A stretch of DNA of 37,238 bases, taken from the NCBI GenBank assembly GCA_947452535.1, contig CANGCM010000013.1, positions 1-37,238 of the forward strand. The letters run 5' to 3'. Positions within the stretch are counted from its first letter, which is position 1. Each line of letters opens with the position of its first letter. The notes beneath the pieces were generated by a model. The model saw only the letters and a list, made by a program, of their open reading frames with translations. It did no database searches and was not told the origin of the DNA. Below, piece after piece: positions 1-10,982 of the stretch. This DNA is from Burkholderiaceae bacterium (GTDB lineage Bacteria > Pseudomonadota > Gammaproteobacteria > Burkholderiales > Burkholderiaceae). Made by a program: the position numbers and the translations under genes.

Positions 1-632
1 ACCACGCCATGTTCGTAGTAATTACCGCCATGAAAATCTGGGTCAGACAAAATAGCGTTACGCGCTACCTCATTAAAAGCAATATTCTGTGCACTGAGTT
101 TTGGGGTAGATGCAATCACCAGACAATGGGCCAAGCGCTTTGGAAACTGAATCGACCAAGCCAATGCCTGCATACCACCCAAGCTTCCGCCCATGACCGC
201 AGCAAAACGACGAATACCCAACTTATCAGCCAAACGCGCCTGGGTATTTACCCAATCTTCAACAGTGATCACCGGGAAGTCTGCGCCATAAGGCTTGCCA
301 GTAGCGGGATTGATGCTCATTGGCCCAGTGGACCCAAAGCAAGAACCCAAGTTATTGACGCCAATGACAAAAAAACGATCTGTATCTACTGGCTTGCCCG
401 GTCCAATCATGTTGTCCCACCAGCCAATATCTTTTGCATCATCGGGGTTAGGGCCAGCCACATGGTGTGATGCGTTCAATGCATGGCAGATCAATACGGC
501 ATTACTTTTATCAGCGTTGAGTTTGCCGTAAGTTTCAATGACTAAATCGTAGCCAGATAACATGGCGCCACTTTGCAAAGGCAAGGGCTCGGCAAAGTGG
601 ATTGTGTTTCTAGAGAGATATAGCTCGCTCAT
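1..632 (-). CDS. metX: Homoserine O-acyltransferase MetX, N-terminal part (cut by window edge)
   Basis: Alpha/beta-hydrolase enzyme that acylates the hydroxyl of L-homoserine (acetyl- or succinyl-CoA donor) in the first committed step of methionine synthesis in the cytosol. About 210 residues are present, starting [19 protein letters not shown]. Family blocks visible are the [17 protein letters not shown] stretch, the [11 protein letters not shown] block with [12 protein letters not shown], and the nucleophile elbow [11 protein letters not shown], whose serine is the catalytic nucleophile. The ATG at 632-630 overlaps the stop of the upstream slmA gene as ATGA, which supports both the start and translational coupling. 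The C-terminal half with the remaining catalytic Asp and His lies outside the window. In many Betaproteobacteria metW follows metX, but that cannot be seen here. Acetyl versus succinyl specificity cannot be told from this part. Confidence 0.95.
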   Translation of the reverse strand, partial: MSELYLSRNTIHFAEPLPLQSGAMLSGYDLVIETYGKLNADKSNAVLICHALNASHHVAGPNPDDAKDIGWWDNMIGPGKPVDTDRFFVIGVNNLGSCFGSTGPMSINPATGKPYGADFPVITVEDWVNTQARLADKLGIRRFAAVMGGSLGGMQALAWSIQFPKRLAHCLVIASTPKLSAQNIAFNEVARNAILSDPDFHGGNYYEHGV

Positions 633-1285
633 TCGGACAGAAGAATGCGAAGGCTATTATCAAATGCTTCGGTTGGAAGTTTCTTAAAGCCGCTACGAGC
701 AAAACGATGCCAGCGGCCCAAGACATAGCTCATCAATATTGCCGCCCGAATACTGACTTCTTCTTGACCTACGTTTGCCCAAGATCCGCCTTGGGTTTGA
801 GCAATACGTAAGGCCTGTTTTAATGACGCCTCTACACGATCTAGCACTTGAGTAATACGCTCTTGCAAGCGATCATCCTCTTGAAGTAGGGCGTCACCTA
901 GCAGTACGCGAGTCATTCCTGGATTCTTTTCGGCGAAGAAGAGCAGCATCTGCAATATTCCACGAGCTTGTGCAAGCCCTGACTCTTCTTTTTGATTAAT
1001 CTGATTAATCAGACCAAAGACAGTTTGCTCAATAAAAGAGATTAAGCCCTCAAACATTTGCGCCTTACTGGCGAAGTGTCGATAGAGTGCTGCTTCAGAA
1101 ACTTGAATCTTGGCTGCCAAGGCTGCAGTAGTTACGCGCTCACCCTTAGGGTTTTGCAGCATCTCTGCCAATACCTGCAAGATTTGTAGACGGCGCTCAC
1201 CGGGGCGGGGACGTTTACGTGTCTTACCCTCATCAGCGCTTGAAGCTTCGATGTCTGATGCAGTAGGGTCTAAGGAATCACGCAT
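629..1285 (-). CDS. slmA: TetR-family regulator, probable nucleoid occlusion factor SlmA
   Basis: Protein of 218 aa with an N-terminal TetR-type helix-turn-helix. The recognition region is around residues 50-70 ([20 protein letters not shown]), followed by the [17 protein letters not shown] segment typical of SlmA. SlmA binds specific DNA sites over the nucleoid and blocks FtsZ assembly there. The first about 28 residues are charged and extend beyond the E. coli protein (198 aa). The gene begins 22 bp after argB and its stop overlaps metX. An AAGAG ribosome-binding site precedes the ATG. The YRHF/ASK region and length favour SlmA over a metabolic TetR repressor, but a local regulatory role on argB/metX cannot be excluded. 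Confidence 0.85.
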   Translation of the reverse strand: MRDSLDPTASDIEASSADEGKTRKRPRPGERRLQILQVLAEMLQNPKGERVTTAALAAKIQVSEAALYRHFASKAQMFEGLISFIEQTVFGLINQINQKEESGLAQARGILQMLLFFAEKNPGMTRVLLGDALLQEDDRLQERITQVLDRVEASLKQALRIAQTQGGSWANVGQEEVSIRAAILMSYVLGRWHRFARSGFKKLPTEAFDNSLRILLSE

Positions 1286-1307
1286 GGTTATATCTCTTGT
1301 TCAACTC

Positions 1308-2213
1308 TTAACGCGAGCGGATCATTGTTCCAAATGCTTGCTCAGTCAGAATCTCCAGCAATAGGGAGTGCTCAATTCGTCCATCAATAATGTGCACTGA
1401 ATTCACACCGCTCTTAGCCGCATCCAAGGCTGAAGAGATCTTTGGCAGCATACCGCCAGAAATCGTCCCATCAGCAAATAAACCATCAATCTCGCGAGCC
1501 GTGAGGTCAGTTAAGAGTGTGCCGTTTTTATCCATCACACCTGGGATATTGGTCATCATGACTAATTTCTCCGCATGCAGAATTTCCGCCATCTTACCCG
1601 CCACCAAGTCAGCGTTAATGTTGTAGGCCTGACCCTCTTCACTAAATCCAATCGGAGAAATCACCGGAATGAATGCGTCATCTTGCAAAGCTTTTACCAC
1701 TGCGGGATTGATTGCATCGATCTCACCAACAAAGCCCAAATCAATCATGGCACCAACCTGATTTTGATCTGGAATCAACATTTTCTTGGCGCGAATCAAG
1801 CCGCCATCCTTACCAGTCAAACCAACCGCCTGGCCACCAAAGTGGTTAATTAACATCACAATGTCTTGCTGCACTTCACCACCCAGAACCCACTCCACTA
1901 CTTCCATGGTTTCTTCATCGGTCACGCGCATACCCTGAATAAAGGTACCCGCTTTGCCAATCTTTTTTAATGCTTCATCGATTTGTGGTCCGCCGCCATG
2001 CACTACTACTGGGTTCATACCAACAAGCTTAAGTAAGATGACATCGCGCGCAAAACTTTCTTTGAGGCGCTCTTCCACCATCGCGTTTCCGCCGTACTTG
2101 ATCACAATCGTTTTACCGTGATACGCGCGGATATAGGGTAATGCCTCAGCCAAAATCTCCGCTTTTAATAAAGGGGAGATGTCGCTAATAGATGGGGATT
2201 GCTTAGTTATCAC
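1308..2213 (-). CDS. argB: Acetylglutamate kinase
   Basis: Cytosolic amino-acid kinase of 301 aa that phosphorylates N-acetyl-L-glutamate with ATP, the second step of arginine synthesis and usually its feedback-controlled step. The glycine-rich KYGGNAM motif lies at residues 39-45 and VHGGGPQID at 71-79, both forming the phosphate and substrate sites. VGLTGKDGG and the [13 protein letters not shown] block further on are also family-typical. Length matches the family. It lies 24 bp downstream of dksA and 22 bp upstream of slmA, all on the minus strand, so it is probably cotranscribed. An N-terminal extension before the kinase core (about residues 1-30) resembles the helix of arginine-sensitive hexameric enzymes, so arginine inhibition is likely but is inferred. 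Confidence 0.97.
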   Translation of the reverse strand: MITKQSPSISDISPLLKAEILAEALPYIRAYHGKTIVIKYGGNAMVEERLKESFARDVILLKLVGMNPVVVHGGGPQIDEALKKIGKAGTFIQGMRVTDEETMEVVEWVLGGEVQQDIVMLINHFGGQAVGLTGKDGGLIRAKKMLIPDQNQVGAMIDLGFVGEIDAINPAVVKALQDDAFIPVISPIGFSEEGQAYNINADLVAGKMAEILHAEKLVMMTNIPGVMDKNGTLLTDLTAREIDGLFADGTISGGMLPKISSALDAAKSGVNSVHIIDGRIEHSLLLEILTEQAFGTMIRSR

Positions 2214-2237
2214 TGCTTTTATATTCTGTTTATTAAA

Positions 2238-2711
2238 TTAATCACCAAACAACTTTTGACGGAGCTCACGACGCTCTTGGGCCTCAAGAGATAGGTTGGC
2301 TGTTGGGCGGGCAATTAAACGATTTAAGCCAATAGGCTCGCCAGTTTCTTCACACCAACCATAATCACCAGACTCAATGCGGGCTAAAGCCTGCTCTACT
2401 TTTTTTAATAGCTTACGCTCGCGATCACGGGTGCGCAACTCAAGGGCATGCTCCTCTTCAATCGTTGCGCGGTCAGCCGGATCTGGAACCAAGATATTTT
2501 CACGAAGATGCTCTGTTGTTTCGGAAGCATTCTTCAGGATGTCATTTTTTAAGGTCAACAGTTTTTGACGGAAAAAATCTAGTTGGGCTGCATTCATATA
2601 GTCCTTCTCGGACATTTTGAGCAATTCAACTTCTGTTAAGGGCGCACCCTTGACAACCTTGCTGCTTGTTTTTGCCGTAGCAGTAGATTTAGTTGGTGTT
2701 TTTACCGTCAT
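2238..2711 (-). CDS. dksA: RNA polymerase-binding transcription factor DksA, single-cysteine finger type
   Basis: DksA inserts its coiled-coil through the RNA polymerase secondary channel and, with ppGpp, shifts transcription from rRNA to amino-acid promoters. I take the ATG at 2711 (157 aa, near the 151 aa of E. coli), because GGAAAG sits 6 nt upstream. The longer frame back to 2780 begins with TTG and has no good site. The coiled-coil tip PDPADRAT keeps the two key aspartates (D77, D80), followed by RTRDRERKLLKKVEQAL. The usual four-cysteine finger has only C120 (GWCEETGEPIG); the other positions are non-cysteine, so stable zinc binding is unlikely, as known for reduced-cysteine DksA proteins. 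It lies downstream of a zinc-type GTPase gene (114-bp gap) and upstream of argB. Confidence 0.96.
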   Translation of the reverse strand: MTVKTPTKSTATAKTSSKVVKGAPLTEVELLKMSEKDYMNAAQLDFFRQKLLTLKNDILKNASETTEHLRENILVPDPADRATIEEEHALELRTRDRERKLLKKVEQALARIESGDYGWCEETGEPIGLNRLIARPTANLSLEAQERRELRQKLFGD

Positions 2712-2825
2712 TTCATTCTTTCCATGGATTTGAACCATTATTGCTTCATTCTGCCAAAGTTTTATTACGCTTTTTGCCAATATTTATCAATATTGACTGT
2801 GGCGCAGGATTTTACTTTAAATTTC

Positions 2826-3887
2826 CTAAGCCAAACATCCTTCGAGCCCAGCTAGCAGGGTGTCCTTAGGCAAGTCAATGCCAATAAACACCAAACGGGT
2901 TTGTTTAGGCTCTGTACCCCATAAACCCGCCAAATCGCTGCCCATCATCTGATGAACCCCTTGAAACACGACTTTTCGGTTACTGCCCTTCACAAAGAGG
3001 ACGCCTTTGTAACGCAACATCTTCTCCCCAAAGACCTCCAAAATGCCCCCAAGGAAGTCTTCCAGTTTTTTATGGTCAAAGGGTTTATCACTACGAAAAA
3101 CGAAGGATTGGATGCGGTCAGTATGGCCTGCATGGCCATGGTGATCGTGACTATGGTCGTGACCGCAATTGGCATGATCATGGTGATCGTGACTATGGTC
3201 GTGACCGCAATTCTCATGGTCATGGTCCTCTTGCGCTAAAAAGTGGGGGTCGATATCCAGCTTGGCATTCAAATTGAATCCCTTCAGATCCAAAACAGCG
3301 TCTAACGGGACCACCCCTTTAGAAATCCCCTGAATCGGGGCACGAGGGTTCATGTGCATTAAGCGATTACGTAAGGCGTCGACTTCGGCCGGCGTTACTA
3401 AATCGGTCTTAGTAATGAAGATCTGATCGGCAAAGCCCACTTGGCGCTGCGCCTCTTCATGCTCTGTAAGTTGTTGTGGACCATGCTTGGCATCCACCAA
3501 AGTTACTACTGCATCTAAAACATAATGGTCAGCAACATCATCATCCATGAAGAAGGTTTGAGCTACGGGGCCTGGATTGGCTACTCCAGTCGTTTCAATC
3601 ACTACGCGCTCAAAGCTGATCTTTTTATCTTTGCGCTGCTCCCAAAGCGTATTGAGCGCTTCGACCAAGTCACCGCGAATGGTGCAGCAAATACAGCCAT
3701 TGCTCATTTGCACAATATTCTCTTGGCTGTCCTGAACCAAGATGTCATTGTCGATATTCTCTTCGCCGAACTCGTTCTCAATCACTGCAATTTTTTTGCC
3801 GTGTTGCTCAGTCAGGATATGTTTGAGCAAAGTGGTTTTGCCGCTACCCAAAAAGCCCGTGAGAATTGTTACCGGAATTAACGCCAT
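2826..3887 (-). CDS. CobW/COG0523 (G3E) GTPase, putative zinc metallochaperone
   Basis: G3E-family P-loop GTPase of 353 aa. From the ATG at 3887, the Walker [10 protein letters not shown] is at residues 11-19, the metal-binding GCICC motif at 64-68, the ETTG switch at 98-101 and the specificity motif TKTD at 159-162. The CobW C-terminal domain follows. Between the two domains, residues about 221-255 hold a His/Asp-rich linker built from two copies of a 14-residue unit. COG0523 proteins deliver metal, most often zinc, to client enzymes. AGGA sits 7 nt before the chosen ATG; an ATG one codon earlier and a TTG at 3902 are alternatives. Its neighbour is a DksA with a reduced zinc finger, which fits a zinc-related role. 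The client is unknown. Confidence 0.93.
   Translation of the reverse strand: MALIPVTILTGFLGSGKTTLLKHILTEQHGKKIAVIENEFGEENIDNDILVQDSQENIVQMSNGCICCTIRGDLVEALNTLWEQRKDKKISFERVVIETTGVANPGPVAQTFFMDDDVADHYVLDAVVTLVDAKHGPQQLTEHEEAQRQVGFADQIFITKTDLVTPAEVDALRNRLMHMNPRAPIQGISKGVVPLDAVLDLKGFNLNAKLDIDPHFLAQEDHDHENCGHDHSHDHHDHANCGHDHSHDHHGHAGHTDRIQSFVFRSDKPFDHKKLEDFLGGILEVFGEKMLRYKGVLFVKGSNRKVVFQGVHQMMGSDLAGLWGTEPKQTRLVFIGIDLPKDTLLAGLEGCLA
3137..3220. repeat. Two tandem 42-bp units encoding the His-rich linker of the CobW GTPase
   Basis: A 34-bp stretch beginning CATGGTGATCGTGACTATGG at 3137-3170 recurs without change at 3179-3212, a period of 42 bp. On the minus strand each unit encodes 14 residues of the form [11 protein letters not shown](D/G)HA. 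Identity at the DNA level, not just the protein level, indicates a recent duplication. Copy number probably varies between strains; this is inferred. Confidence 0.9.
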
Positions 3888-3953
3888 CATTGATCCTATC
3901 AAAATCTATAAATACATTTCCCAAGTGGGAAACCTGACATCTTACCGAGTTCT

Positions 3954-4955
3954 TCAGCCTTTGCCAGCCTTTGCACGAGGATGGGCTTTATCGTATGCCT
4001 GAGCTAGGTGCTGAAAATCTAAAGAGGTGTAAATCTGGGTACTGGCAATGCTGGCATGCCCAAGCATCTCCTGCACCGCCCTTAAATCCTGAGAAGACTG
4101 CAAAACATGACTCGCGAAGCTATGGCGCATCATATGCGGGTGTACATGGGTTGGAAGACCGGCACGCATCGCTAAGGTGCGTAAACGTGCCTGGACTGTC
4201 CGAGGGGATAAGCGCGCACCCGTAGCCGAGATAAACAAGGCGGTCGATACGTCCGCCTGCTCTAACTGACCTCTTATTCCCCGCCAAACTTTGAGCGATT
4301 GCATGGCAGGCACGCCAATCGGAACTGAGCGACGTTTTCCGCCCTTACCCAAAACAGTCACTTCTGCAGCATCCCAATCCAACCAGCCGTCTGACTTGTG
4401 TTGCCGATCTTTACTTTGAATCACATCAATGCCCAAAAGTTCGGATAAACGCAGGCCGGAGGAATACAGCAAATCGATGATCGCAGCATCGCGGACGGAT
4501 TCAAGATCTTTGTTTTCCTCCGCTTCTTTGATGGCTTGATTCACCAAAGAAAGTGCTTGCTCAACCGAGAGGGCCTTAGGTAAGGACTTCAGGCGTTTTG
4601 GCGCCTTCACATCATCCACGGGATTAGCAACCAGATTTTCGGTAACCTTCCCCGCCCGTGCATCACGACGCGCATCTTTCTCGGTCAACCAGTCATACCA
4701 ACCCCGCCATGCAGAAAGCGTCCTCGCAATGGTGCGAGATGATTTTCCTTTTGAATGCAAGCGTCCCGCCCAACGACGCACATGGGCATTACTCACTTTT
4801 AACAATTCAACAGAATCGTCTGAGGCCAATACTTGCAGCTCGCCAAGATCCATGCGATAAGCTTTAAGCGTATGGGGTGAGAGTTGCCTTAAGACGTGCA
4901 ACTCATGCAAATACTCTTGCGCGAGGGGATGAAGCTCAGTTAGGGCTAGGCTCAT
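3954..4955 (-). CDS. xerC: Tyrosine recombinase XerC
   Basis: Site-specific recombinase of 333 aa that, with XerD, resolves chromosome dimers at dif. The N-terminal SAM-like DNA-binding domain covers about residues 10-95 (HTLKAYRMDLGEL, SSRTIARTLSAWRGWYDWL). The catalytic set is complete: R169 in SSGLRLSELLG, K204 in GKGGKRRSVPIG, H274 and R277 in HPHMMRHSFASH, H300 in LGHASI, and nucleophile Y309 in STQIYT. The ATG at 4955 lies 20 bp inside the end of the upstream DUF484 gene, with CCAGG before it. DUF484 next to xerC is a classic arrangement in proteobacteria. The neighbourhood is housekeeping, which favours XerC over a phage integrase. Confidence 0.95.
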   Translation of the reverse strand: MSLALTELHPLAQEYLHELHVLRQLSPHTLKAYRMDLGELQVLASDDSVELLKVSNAHVRRWAGRLHSKGKSSRTIARTLSAWRGWYDWLTEKDARRDARAGKVTENLVANPVDDVKAPKRLKSLPKALSVEQALSLVNQAIKEAEENKDLESVRDAAIIDLLYSSGLRLSELLGIDVIQSKDRQHKSDGWLDWDAAEVTVLGKGGKRRSVPIGVPAMQSLKVWRGIRGQLEQADVSTALFISATGARLSPRTVQARLRTLAMRAGLPTHVHPHMMRHSFASHVLQSSQDLRAVQEMLGHASIASTQIYTSLDFQHLAQAYDKAHPRAKAGKG

Positions 4956-5610
4956 AAGCCTGGATACGATCTAAAGCTGCGGCTGTCAGCTCGGCAATCT
5001 GACGTAAATAGAACGCGCCCATATCTGCAGTAAAGCGAGTTTCATCTTTACTTGCTAATAAAAGTACTGCTGGCGATTGAGCTGCACCAACACTTTTACC
5101 CAATGGCAAACCAATAGCTACCATGCTTTGCCATTCAGAATCGATAGCAACTTGGGTTGCAAGCAGATCCACACTGGCAGAGGCTAGCTCCTTAGCGGAC
5201 CCGCACAAGGGGGTATCGATCCATGGACCAAAGGCGGCATTTGGCGACAGGAGTTGTGCAGCCTCTACTTCAAAGACTTCAGCCAAACCCGCCGTTACCG
5301 CAGACTCTACATCCACCTTGCTATTCGCTCGCATCAAGCGCAACAGCCAGGCAACCAAGCTTTGCTGAGTTTTGTCATTGCGGCTACCAAAGTGCAACAT
5401 CTCACTGAGGCGACGATTTAGCTCTTGATTCTGCGTGCGCAACAAAGTCATCTGGCGCTCCTGCAATGAGATTGTGCGATCTTCGTGCGGATGTTTTAAA
5501 CGAATTTCATTCAAGAGATCGGCATAGCGATCAAAAAAGCCTGGGGTAGCACGCAACCACTCCGCCACCAACTCTTCTTGTTCAGCTTGCTTGGGATCGA
5601 TTGCGCTCAT
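4936..5610 (-). CDS. DUF484 family protein
   Basis: Protein of 224 aa of the DUF484 family, GAF-like in fold. The N-terminal block WLRATPGFFDRYADLLNEIRL at about residues 18-38, followed by the coiled-coil SLQERQMTLLRTQNQELNRRL, is the family signature. The C-terminal half (about 90-220) has the GAF-like pattern ending in ADMGAFYLRQIAELTAAAL. The biochemical role is unknown. The gene almost always sits beside xerC, which suggests a supporting role in chromosome processing, but that is inference from context. Its stop lies 20 bp inside xerC, so the two are translated together. The start ATG at 5610 is preceded by an AAAAGAG purine stretch. Confidence 0.88.
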   Translation of the reverse strand: MSAIDPKQAEQEELVAEWLRATPGFFDRYADLLNEIRLKHPHEDRTISLQERQMTLLRTQNQELNRRLSEMLHFGSRNDKTQQSLVAWLLRLMRANSKVDVESAVTAGLAEVFEVEAAQLLSPNAAFGPWIDTPLCGSAKELASASVDLLATQVAIDSEWQSMVAIGLPLGKSVGAAQSPAVLLLASKDETRFTADMGAFYLRQIAELTAAALDRIQAYEPSPN

Positions 5611-5645
5611 CTCTTTTTTCTCACTTATTTTCTTATTTAACTTGC

Positions 5646-7118
5646 CTAACTCAGCTTTTTACGGAGCAACTCATTCACCTGGCTAGGATTAGCCTTCCCT
5701 TGAGAAGCCTTCATGATCTGACCCACCAAAGCATTGAATGCTTTTTCTTTACCTGAGCGAAATTCTTCAACAGATTTCTCATTAGTAGCCAATACTTTAT
5801 CAATCATGGCTTCAAGCTCGCCACTATCGCTAATCTGTTTTAAGCCTTTGGCATCAATCACCTGATCTACAGTGCTAATAGCTTTGCCTGCGACAGCCTC
5901 TTCCCATAGAATCGCAAAGATCTCTTTAGCAATCTTATTAGAGATGGTACCGTCAGCAACGCGGGTTAACAGCGGGGCGAGGTGCGCTGCTTTTAAAGGC
6001 GCATCAACAGTGGCGATACCTGCACGATTGAGTGCTGAGGCAAATTCACCTGCGATGAGATTAGCCACCGCCTTTGCTAATGACTTATCCACTATTGCGA
6101 GCAACTCTTCAAATATAGTTGCAGTGTCGCGATCTTGCGTCAGTAGTTGTGCATCGTAAACACTTAAACCAAATTCGCCTTGCCATTGCTGACGAAGCTG
6201 TGCTGGAAGTGCCGGCATCTTGCTAAGCACCTCTGCAATCCAGGCATCATCAATTACCACTGGCAATAAGTCGGGGTCAGGAAAGTAGCGATAGTCATTT
6301 GCGTCCTCTTTACTTCGCATGCTGCGTGTTTCTTGACGATCAGGGTCATATAAGCGTGTTTCTTGGGCAACAGCGCCACCATCCTCAATCAACTCAATTT
6401 GTCGGCGCACCTCATATTGAATAGCCTCTTCCAAAAAGCGGAAGGAGTTTAAGTTCTTAATTTCGCAACGAGTACCGAATTCTTTTTGGCCTACAGGTCG
6501 AACAGATACGTTAGCATCACAACGGAAAGAACCCTCTTGCATATTGCCGTCACAGACTCCAAGCCACACTACGAGAGTATGGAGTGCTTTGGCATAAGCC
6601 ACTGCCTCAGCAGCGCTGCGCATGACTGGCTCAGTCACGATCTCTAGCAATGGTGTGCCGGCACGATTTAAATCGATGCCGCTAGAGGCTTCACCATGCG
6701 GACCTATGAAATCCTCTTCATGAACGGACTTACCTGCATCCTCCTCCATGTGGGCGCGTGTGAGCTCAACTACTTTGACCTGATCACCGACCAATATTTC
6801 AAGTTGACCCCCAACGACTATAGGGAGGTCCATCTGACTGATCTGATATCCCTTGGGCAGGTCTGGATAGAAATAATTCTTACGGGCAAAAATGCTGGCT
6901 GGCGAAATCTTTGCGCCCACCGCTAAGCCAAAACAAATGGCATGCTCAACCGCTTGACGATTAAGCACTGGTAAGACACCAGGCAAGGCTAGGTCTACCG
7001 CACAAGCTTGGGTATTTGGACCCGCACCAAAGCGTGTACTAGCGCCACTAAAAATTTTGGATTGCGTTTTTAACTGTGCGTGGGTCTCTAGACCAATAAC
7101 GACTTCCCATTGCATCAT
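5646..7118 (-). CDS. gatB: Aspartyl/glutamyl-tRNA amidotransferase subunit B
   Basis: Subunit B of GatCAB (490 aa), which phosphorylates and amidates Glu-tRNA(Gln) and Asp-tRNA(Asn) using ammonia channelled from GatA. The family opening [20 protein letters not shown] at residues 4-23 and the block [17 protein letters not shown] are visible. Further on are [25 protein letters not shown], and [11 protein letters not shown] with [10 protein letters not shown]. The C-terminal YqeY-like tail ends [14 protein letters not shown]. The ATG at 7118 overlaps the gatA stop as ATGA; a second ATG follows directly. Presence of GatCAB implies that Gln and/or Asn tRNAs are charged indirectly here. Confidence 0.98.
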   Translation of the reverse strand: MMQWEVVIGLETHAQLKTQSKIFSGASTRFGAGPNTQACAVDLALPGVLPVLNRQAVEHAICFGLAVGAKISPASIFARKNYFYPDLPKGYQISQMDLPIVVGGQLEILVGDQVKVVELTRAHMEEDAGKSVHEEDFIGPHGEASSGIDLNRAGTPLLEIVTEPVMRSAAEAVAYAKALHTLVVWLGVCDGNMQEGSFRCDANVSVRPVGQKEFGTRCEIKNLNSFRFLEEAIQYEVRRQIELIEDGGAVAQETRLYDPDRQETRSMRSKEDANDYRYFPDPDLLPVVIDDAWIAEVLSKMPALPAQLRQQWQGEFGLSVYDAQLLTQDRDTATIFEELLAIVDKSLAKAVANLIAGEFASALNRAGIATVDAPLKAAHLAPLLTRVADGTISNKIAKEIFAILWEEAVAGKAISTVDQVIDAKGLKQISDSGELEAMIDKVLATNEKSVEEFRSGKEKAFNALVGQIMKASQGKANPSQVNELLRKKLS

Positions 7119-8628
7119 GCCACCTCGCTTGCTTGACGCAAATGCCAGTCACTATTTTGCTGATATTGATGCGCCACCTGGAGCAAACGCGCCTCAGAAA
7201 AATAATTGCCAATGAATTGCATGCCGATTGGTAATGTATTTGAATTAAATCCGCAGGGAACGCTCATGGCTGGTAATCCTGCCAAGTTTGTCGATAGCGT
7301 ATAAATATCTTCTAAATACATTTGCACAGGATCTTTCGATTTTTCGCCCAGGCGCCATGCGACATCAGGAGCAACCGGCCCCAAAATCACATCGCACTTT
7401 TCAAATGCCGCTTGAAAGTCTGCGGCAATAATGCGACGAATTTTTTGAGCCTGCAAATAGTAGGCATCGTAGTAGCCATGACAGAGTACATAGGTACCAA
7501 CCAAGATACGGCGCTTCACTTCTGCGCCAAATCCTTCGGTACGTGATTTCTTATACATGTCTGATAAATCACGATATTCATTGGCACGATGGCCATAACG
7601 CACACCGTCAAAACGACTCAAATTACTGGATGCTTCAGCTGGCGCCAAAACGTAATACACGGGTATTGATAGTTTGGTTTTGGGCAAGCTGACTTCAACT
7701 AGCTCTGCGCCTAAATTTTGCAGCGATTTAGCTGCGGTGTTGACAGCATTAGCCACCTCTAGTGCGAGACCCTCTGCAAAGAATTCTTTTGGCAAACCAA
7801 CTCGTAATCCCTCAAGTGGTTTCGCTGGATTAGAGCCGCCTTCTTTCCAAGACTGCGTGAGATAGCGGCCGTAATCCTCTCCAGAATCTGCCAGCGAAGT
7901 GGAGTCTCGAGGATCATGAGAAGACATGGCCGTGAGGAGTAAAGCGCAATCTTCTGCGGTTTTGCCCATCGGGCCTGCCTGATCCAAAGAAGAGGCATAA
8001 GCAATCATGCCGTAGCGGGACACGCGCCCATAGCTTGGCTTGATACCAGTTAAGCCACAAAAAGCAGCTGGCTGACGTATTGAGCCGCCAGTATCTGTTC
8101 CGGTAGCAATCGGTGCCAATCCTGCAGCAACCGCCGCCGCAGAACCCCCTGACGAACCGCCAGCAACGTACTCGGAATTCCAAGGATTTAAGACGGGTCC
8201 GTAAGCTGAGTTTTCATTCGAGGAGCCCATTGCAAACTCATCCATATTGGTCTTACCGAGGCAAACCATACCCGCACCATGTGGATTTTCTTCACTAGGA
8301 ATTCCTAGGTTGGAAACCACGGTAGCATCGAACGGACTGAGGTAACCCTCAAGCATTTTTGATGCCGCTGTGGACTTCCAGCCCCGCGTTACAAAGACAT
8401 CTTTATGGGCAACTGGAATACCAGTTAATTTGCCACCTTTGCCAGCAGCTATTAATGAATCTGCCTTGGATGATTGCTCTAAGCTTAAGTGAGCGCTCAC
8501 ATCTAAATAAGCATTCCAGCGCTTTCCTGCCTCAATCCGATCTAAAAAGTATTGAGTCAACTCGGTACTGGAAACCTCTTTGGCGGCCAAGGCCTTTGCC
8601 ATTAAAGCGATAGGAATTTGGTGCCAGC

Positions 8629-8632
<4 letters not shown>
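7115..8632 (-). CDS. gatA: Aspartyl/glutamyl-tRNA amidotransferase subunit A
   Basis: Amidase-signature subunit of GatCAB (505 aa) that hydrolyses glutamine to supply ammonia. The Ser-cisSer-Lys triad reads as K77 in [11 protein letters not shown]160 in [16 protein letters not shown] and S184 in [10 protein letters not shown]. The 24-residue spacing of the two serines equals that in characterised GatA. Length is normal. Both ends overlap neighbours by 4 bp (ATGA with gatC upstream and gatB downstream), giving a tightly coupled gatC-gatA-gatB operon on the minus strand. Confidence 0.98.
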
Positions 8633-10028
<1,396 letters not shown>

Positions 10029-10052
10029 TTGACTTAAGCGTCGATTAGGGAA

Positions 10053-10982
10053 TTGCAACATAGCGCTCCTCCTCTTTTCAGACAAGGCGTTCCAGCCCTA
10101 GTCAAACTGATTGTCTGCTTATCGATCAGCATCGCATTGATGTTGATCGATTTTCGTTTTAAAGCGCTTGATCCTATCCGCAACAATATCAATTGGTTAT
10201 TGCGCCCCCTCGAGTATGTAATGATGATGCCGCGTAATGCATACGACTGGACATCCGAATATTTCACTAGCCGTGGAACACTCGATAAAGAAAATCAAGC
10301 AATGAAGGTCCGTCAAGCAGAGCTCTCATTGCTTGCCAATCAATCAGAATTTCTGCTCGTAGAAAATCAAAATTTGCGGCAGTTAATGGATTTGCAAAAA
10401 CAAATTCCTTTCAAAACCTTACCGGTTGAAATTTTATTCAATCCATCCAACCCGATTTCTCAGCGCATTGTGATCAATCGCGGAAGCGCGGATGGACTGA
10501 AGCAGGGTAACCCCATTGCAAATGACTCCGGGATCTTAGGGCAAGTAGTGCGCATTTATGATCGCTCTGCGGAAGTATCTTTGTTGGAGGATCGTGATTT
10601 TGCGGTTCCCGTTCAAGTCGCACGCAATGGCTTAAGGGCAGCAGTATTTGGCTCAGGACGAGGCAACCCCCTTGAGCTTCGCTATCTTCCAGTAGCTAGC
10701 GATCTTGAGGTGGGCGATGTCCTCATTACCTCCGGGATCGATGGTGTTTATCCACCGGGATTTGCAGTTGCAATAATTAGCCGCATCGAGCGTAACGCCG
10801 ATAAAAACTCTTCGAATGTATTCTGCGTGCCAGTTGCACCGGTAAATCGCTATCGACAAGCCTTGGCCCTACTTTATGATCCGCAATGGGATGCCAAGCC
10901 ATCCACTACGACCAGCAAGCCTGATGGGCCACTAACTAATACTCCGGGTCGACGCCAAACTCGCGCGCGAGGCATGCAATGA
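10053..10982 (+). CDS. mreC: Rod shape-determining protein MreC
   Basis: Periplasmic scaffold of the elongasome (309 aa) linking MreB/MreD to PBP2. One transmembrane helix at about residues 17-33 (LIVCLSISIALMLIDF) is followed by a coiled-coil of about 75-115 (ENQAMKVRQAELSLLANQSE) and the beta-rich core with INRGSADGLKQGNPIAN and GILGQVVRI. The family block DVLITSGIDGVYPPGFAVA is present. The start is TTG at 10053; AGGG lies only 2 nt upstream and there is no ATG between the in-frame stop at 10035 and the first conserved residues, so the exact start is uncertain. It ends overlapping mreD by ATGA. Confidence 0.95.
   Translation: MQHSAPPLFRQGVPALVKLIVCLSISIALMLIDFRFKALDPIRNNINWLLRPLEYVMMMPRNAYDWTSEYFTSRGTLDKENQAMKVRQAELSLLANQSEFLLVENQNLRQLMDLQKQIPFKTLPVEILFNPSNPISQRIVINRGSADGLKQGNPIANDSGILGQVVRIYDRSAEVSLLEDRDFAVPVQVARNGLRAAVFGSGRGNPLELRYLPVASDLEVGDVLITSGIDGVYPPGFAVAIISRIERNADKNSSNVFCVPVAPVNRYRQALALLYDPQWDAKPSTTTSKPDGPLTNTPGRRQTRARGMQ

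Noticed and set aside
9..531. Plus-strand open frames over the left end
   Set aside because: They are antisense to metX, which has clear family motifs on the minus strand.
2712..2780. Longer dksA frame starting with TTG
   Set aside because: No ribosome-binding site, and the added residues are unlike DksA; the ATG at 2711 fits family length.
3137..3220. Direct repeats that at first look like a small repeat array
   Set aside because: They are in frame inside the CobW gene and encode the His-rich linker; there are no spacers, so not a CRISPR.
3954..4955. Phage or island integrase
   Set aside because: The DUF484 overlap and housekeeping neighbours identify it as XerC; no phage genes or att repeats adjoin.
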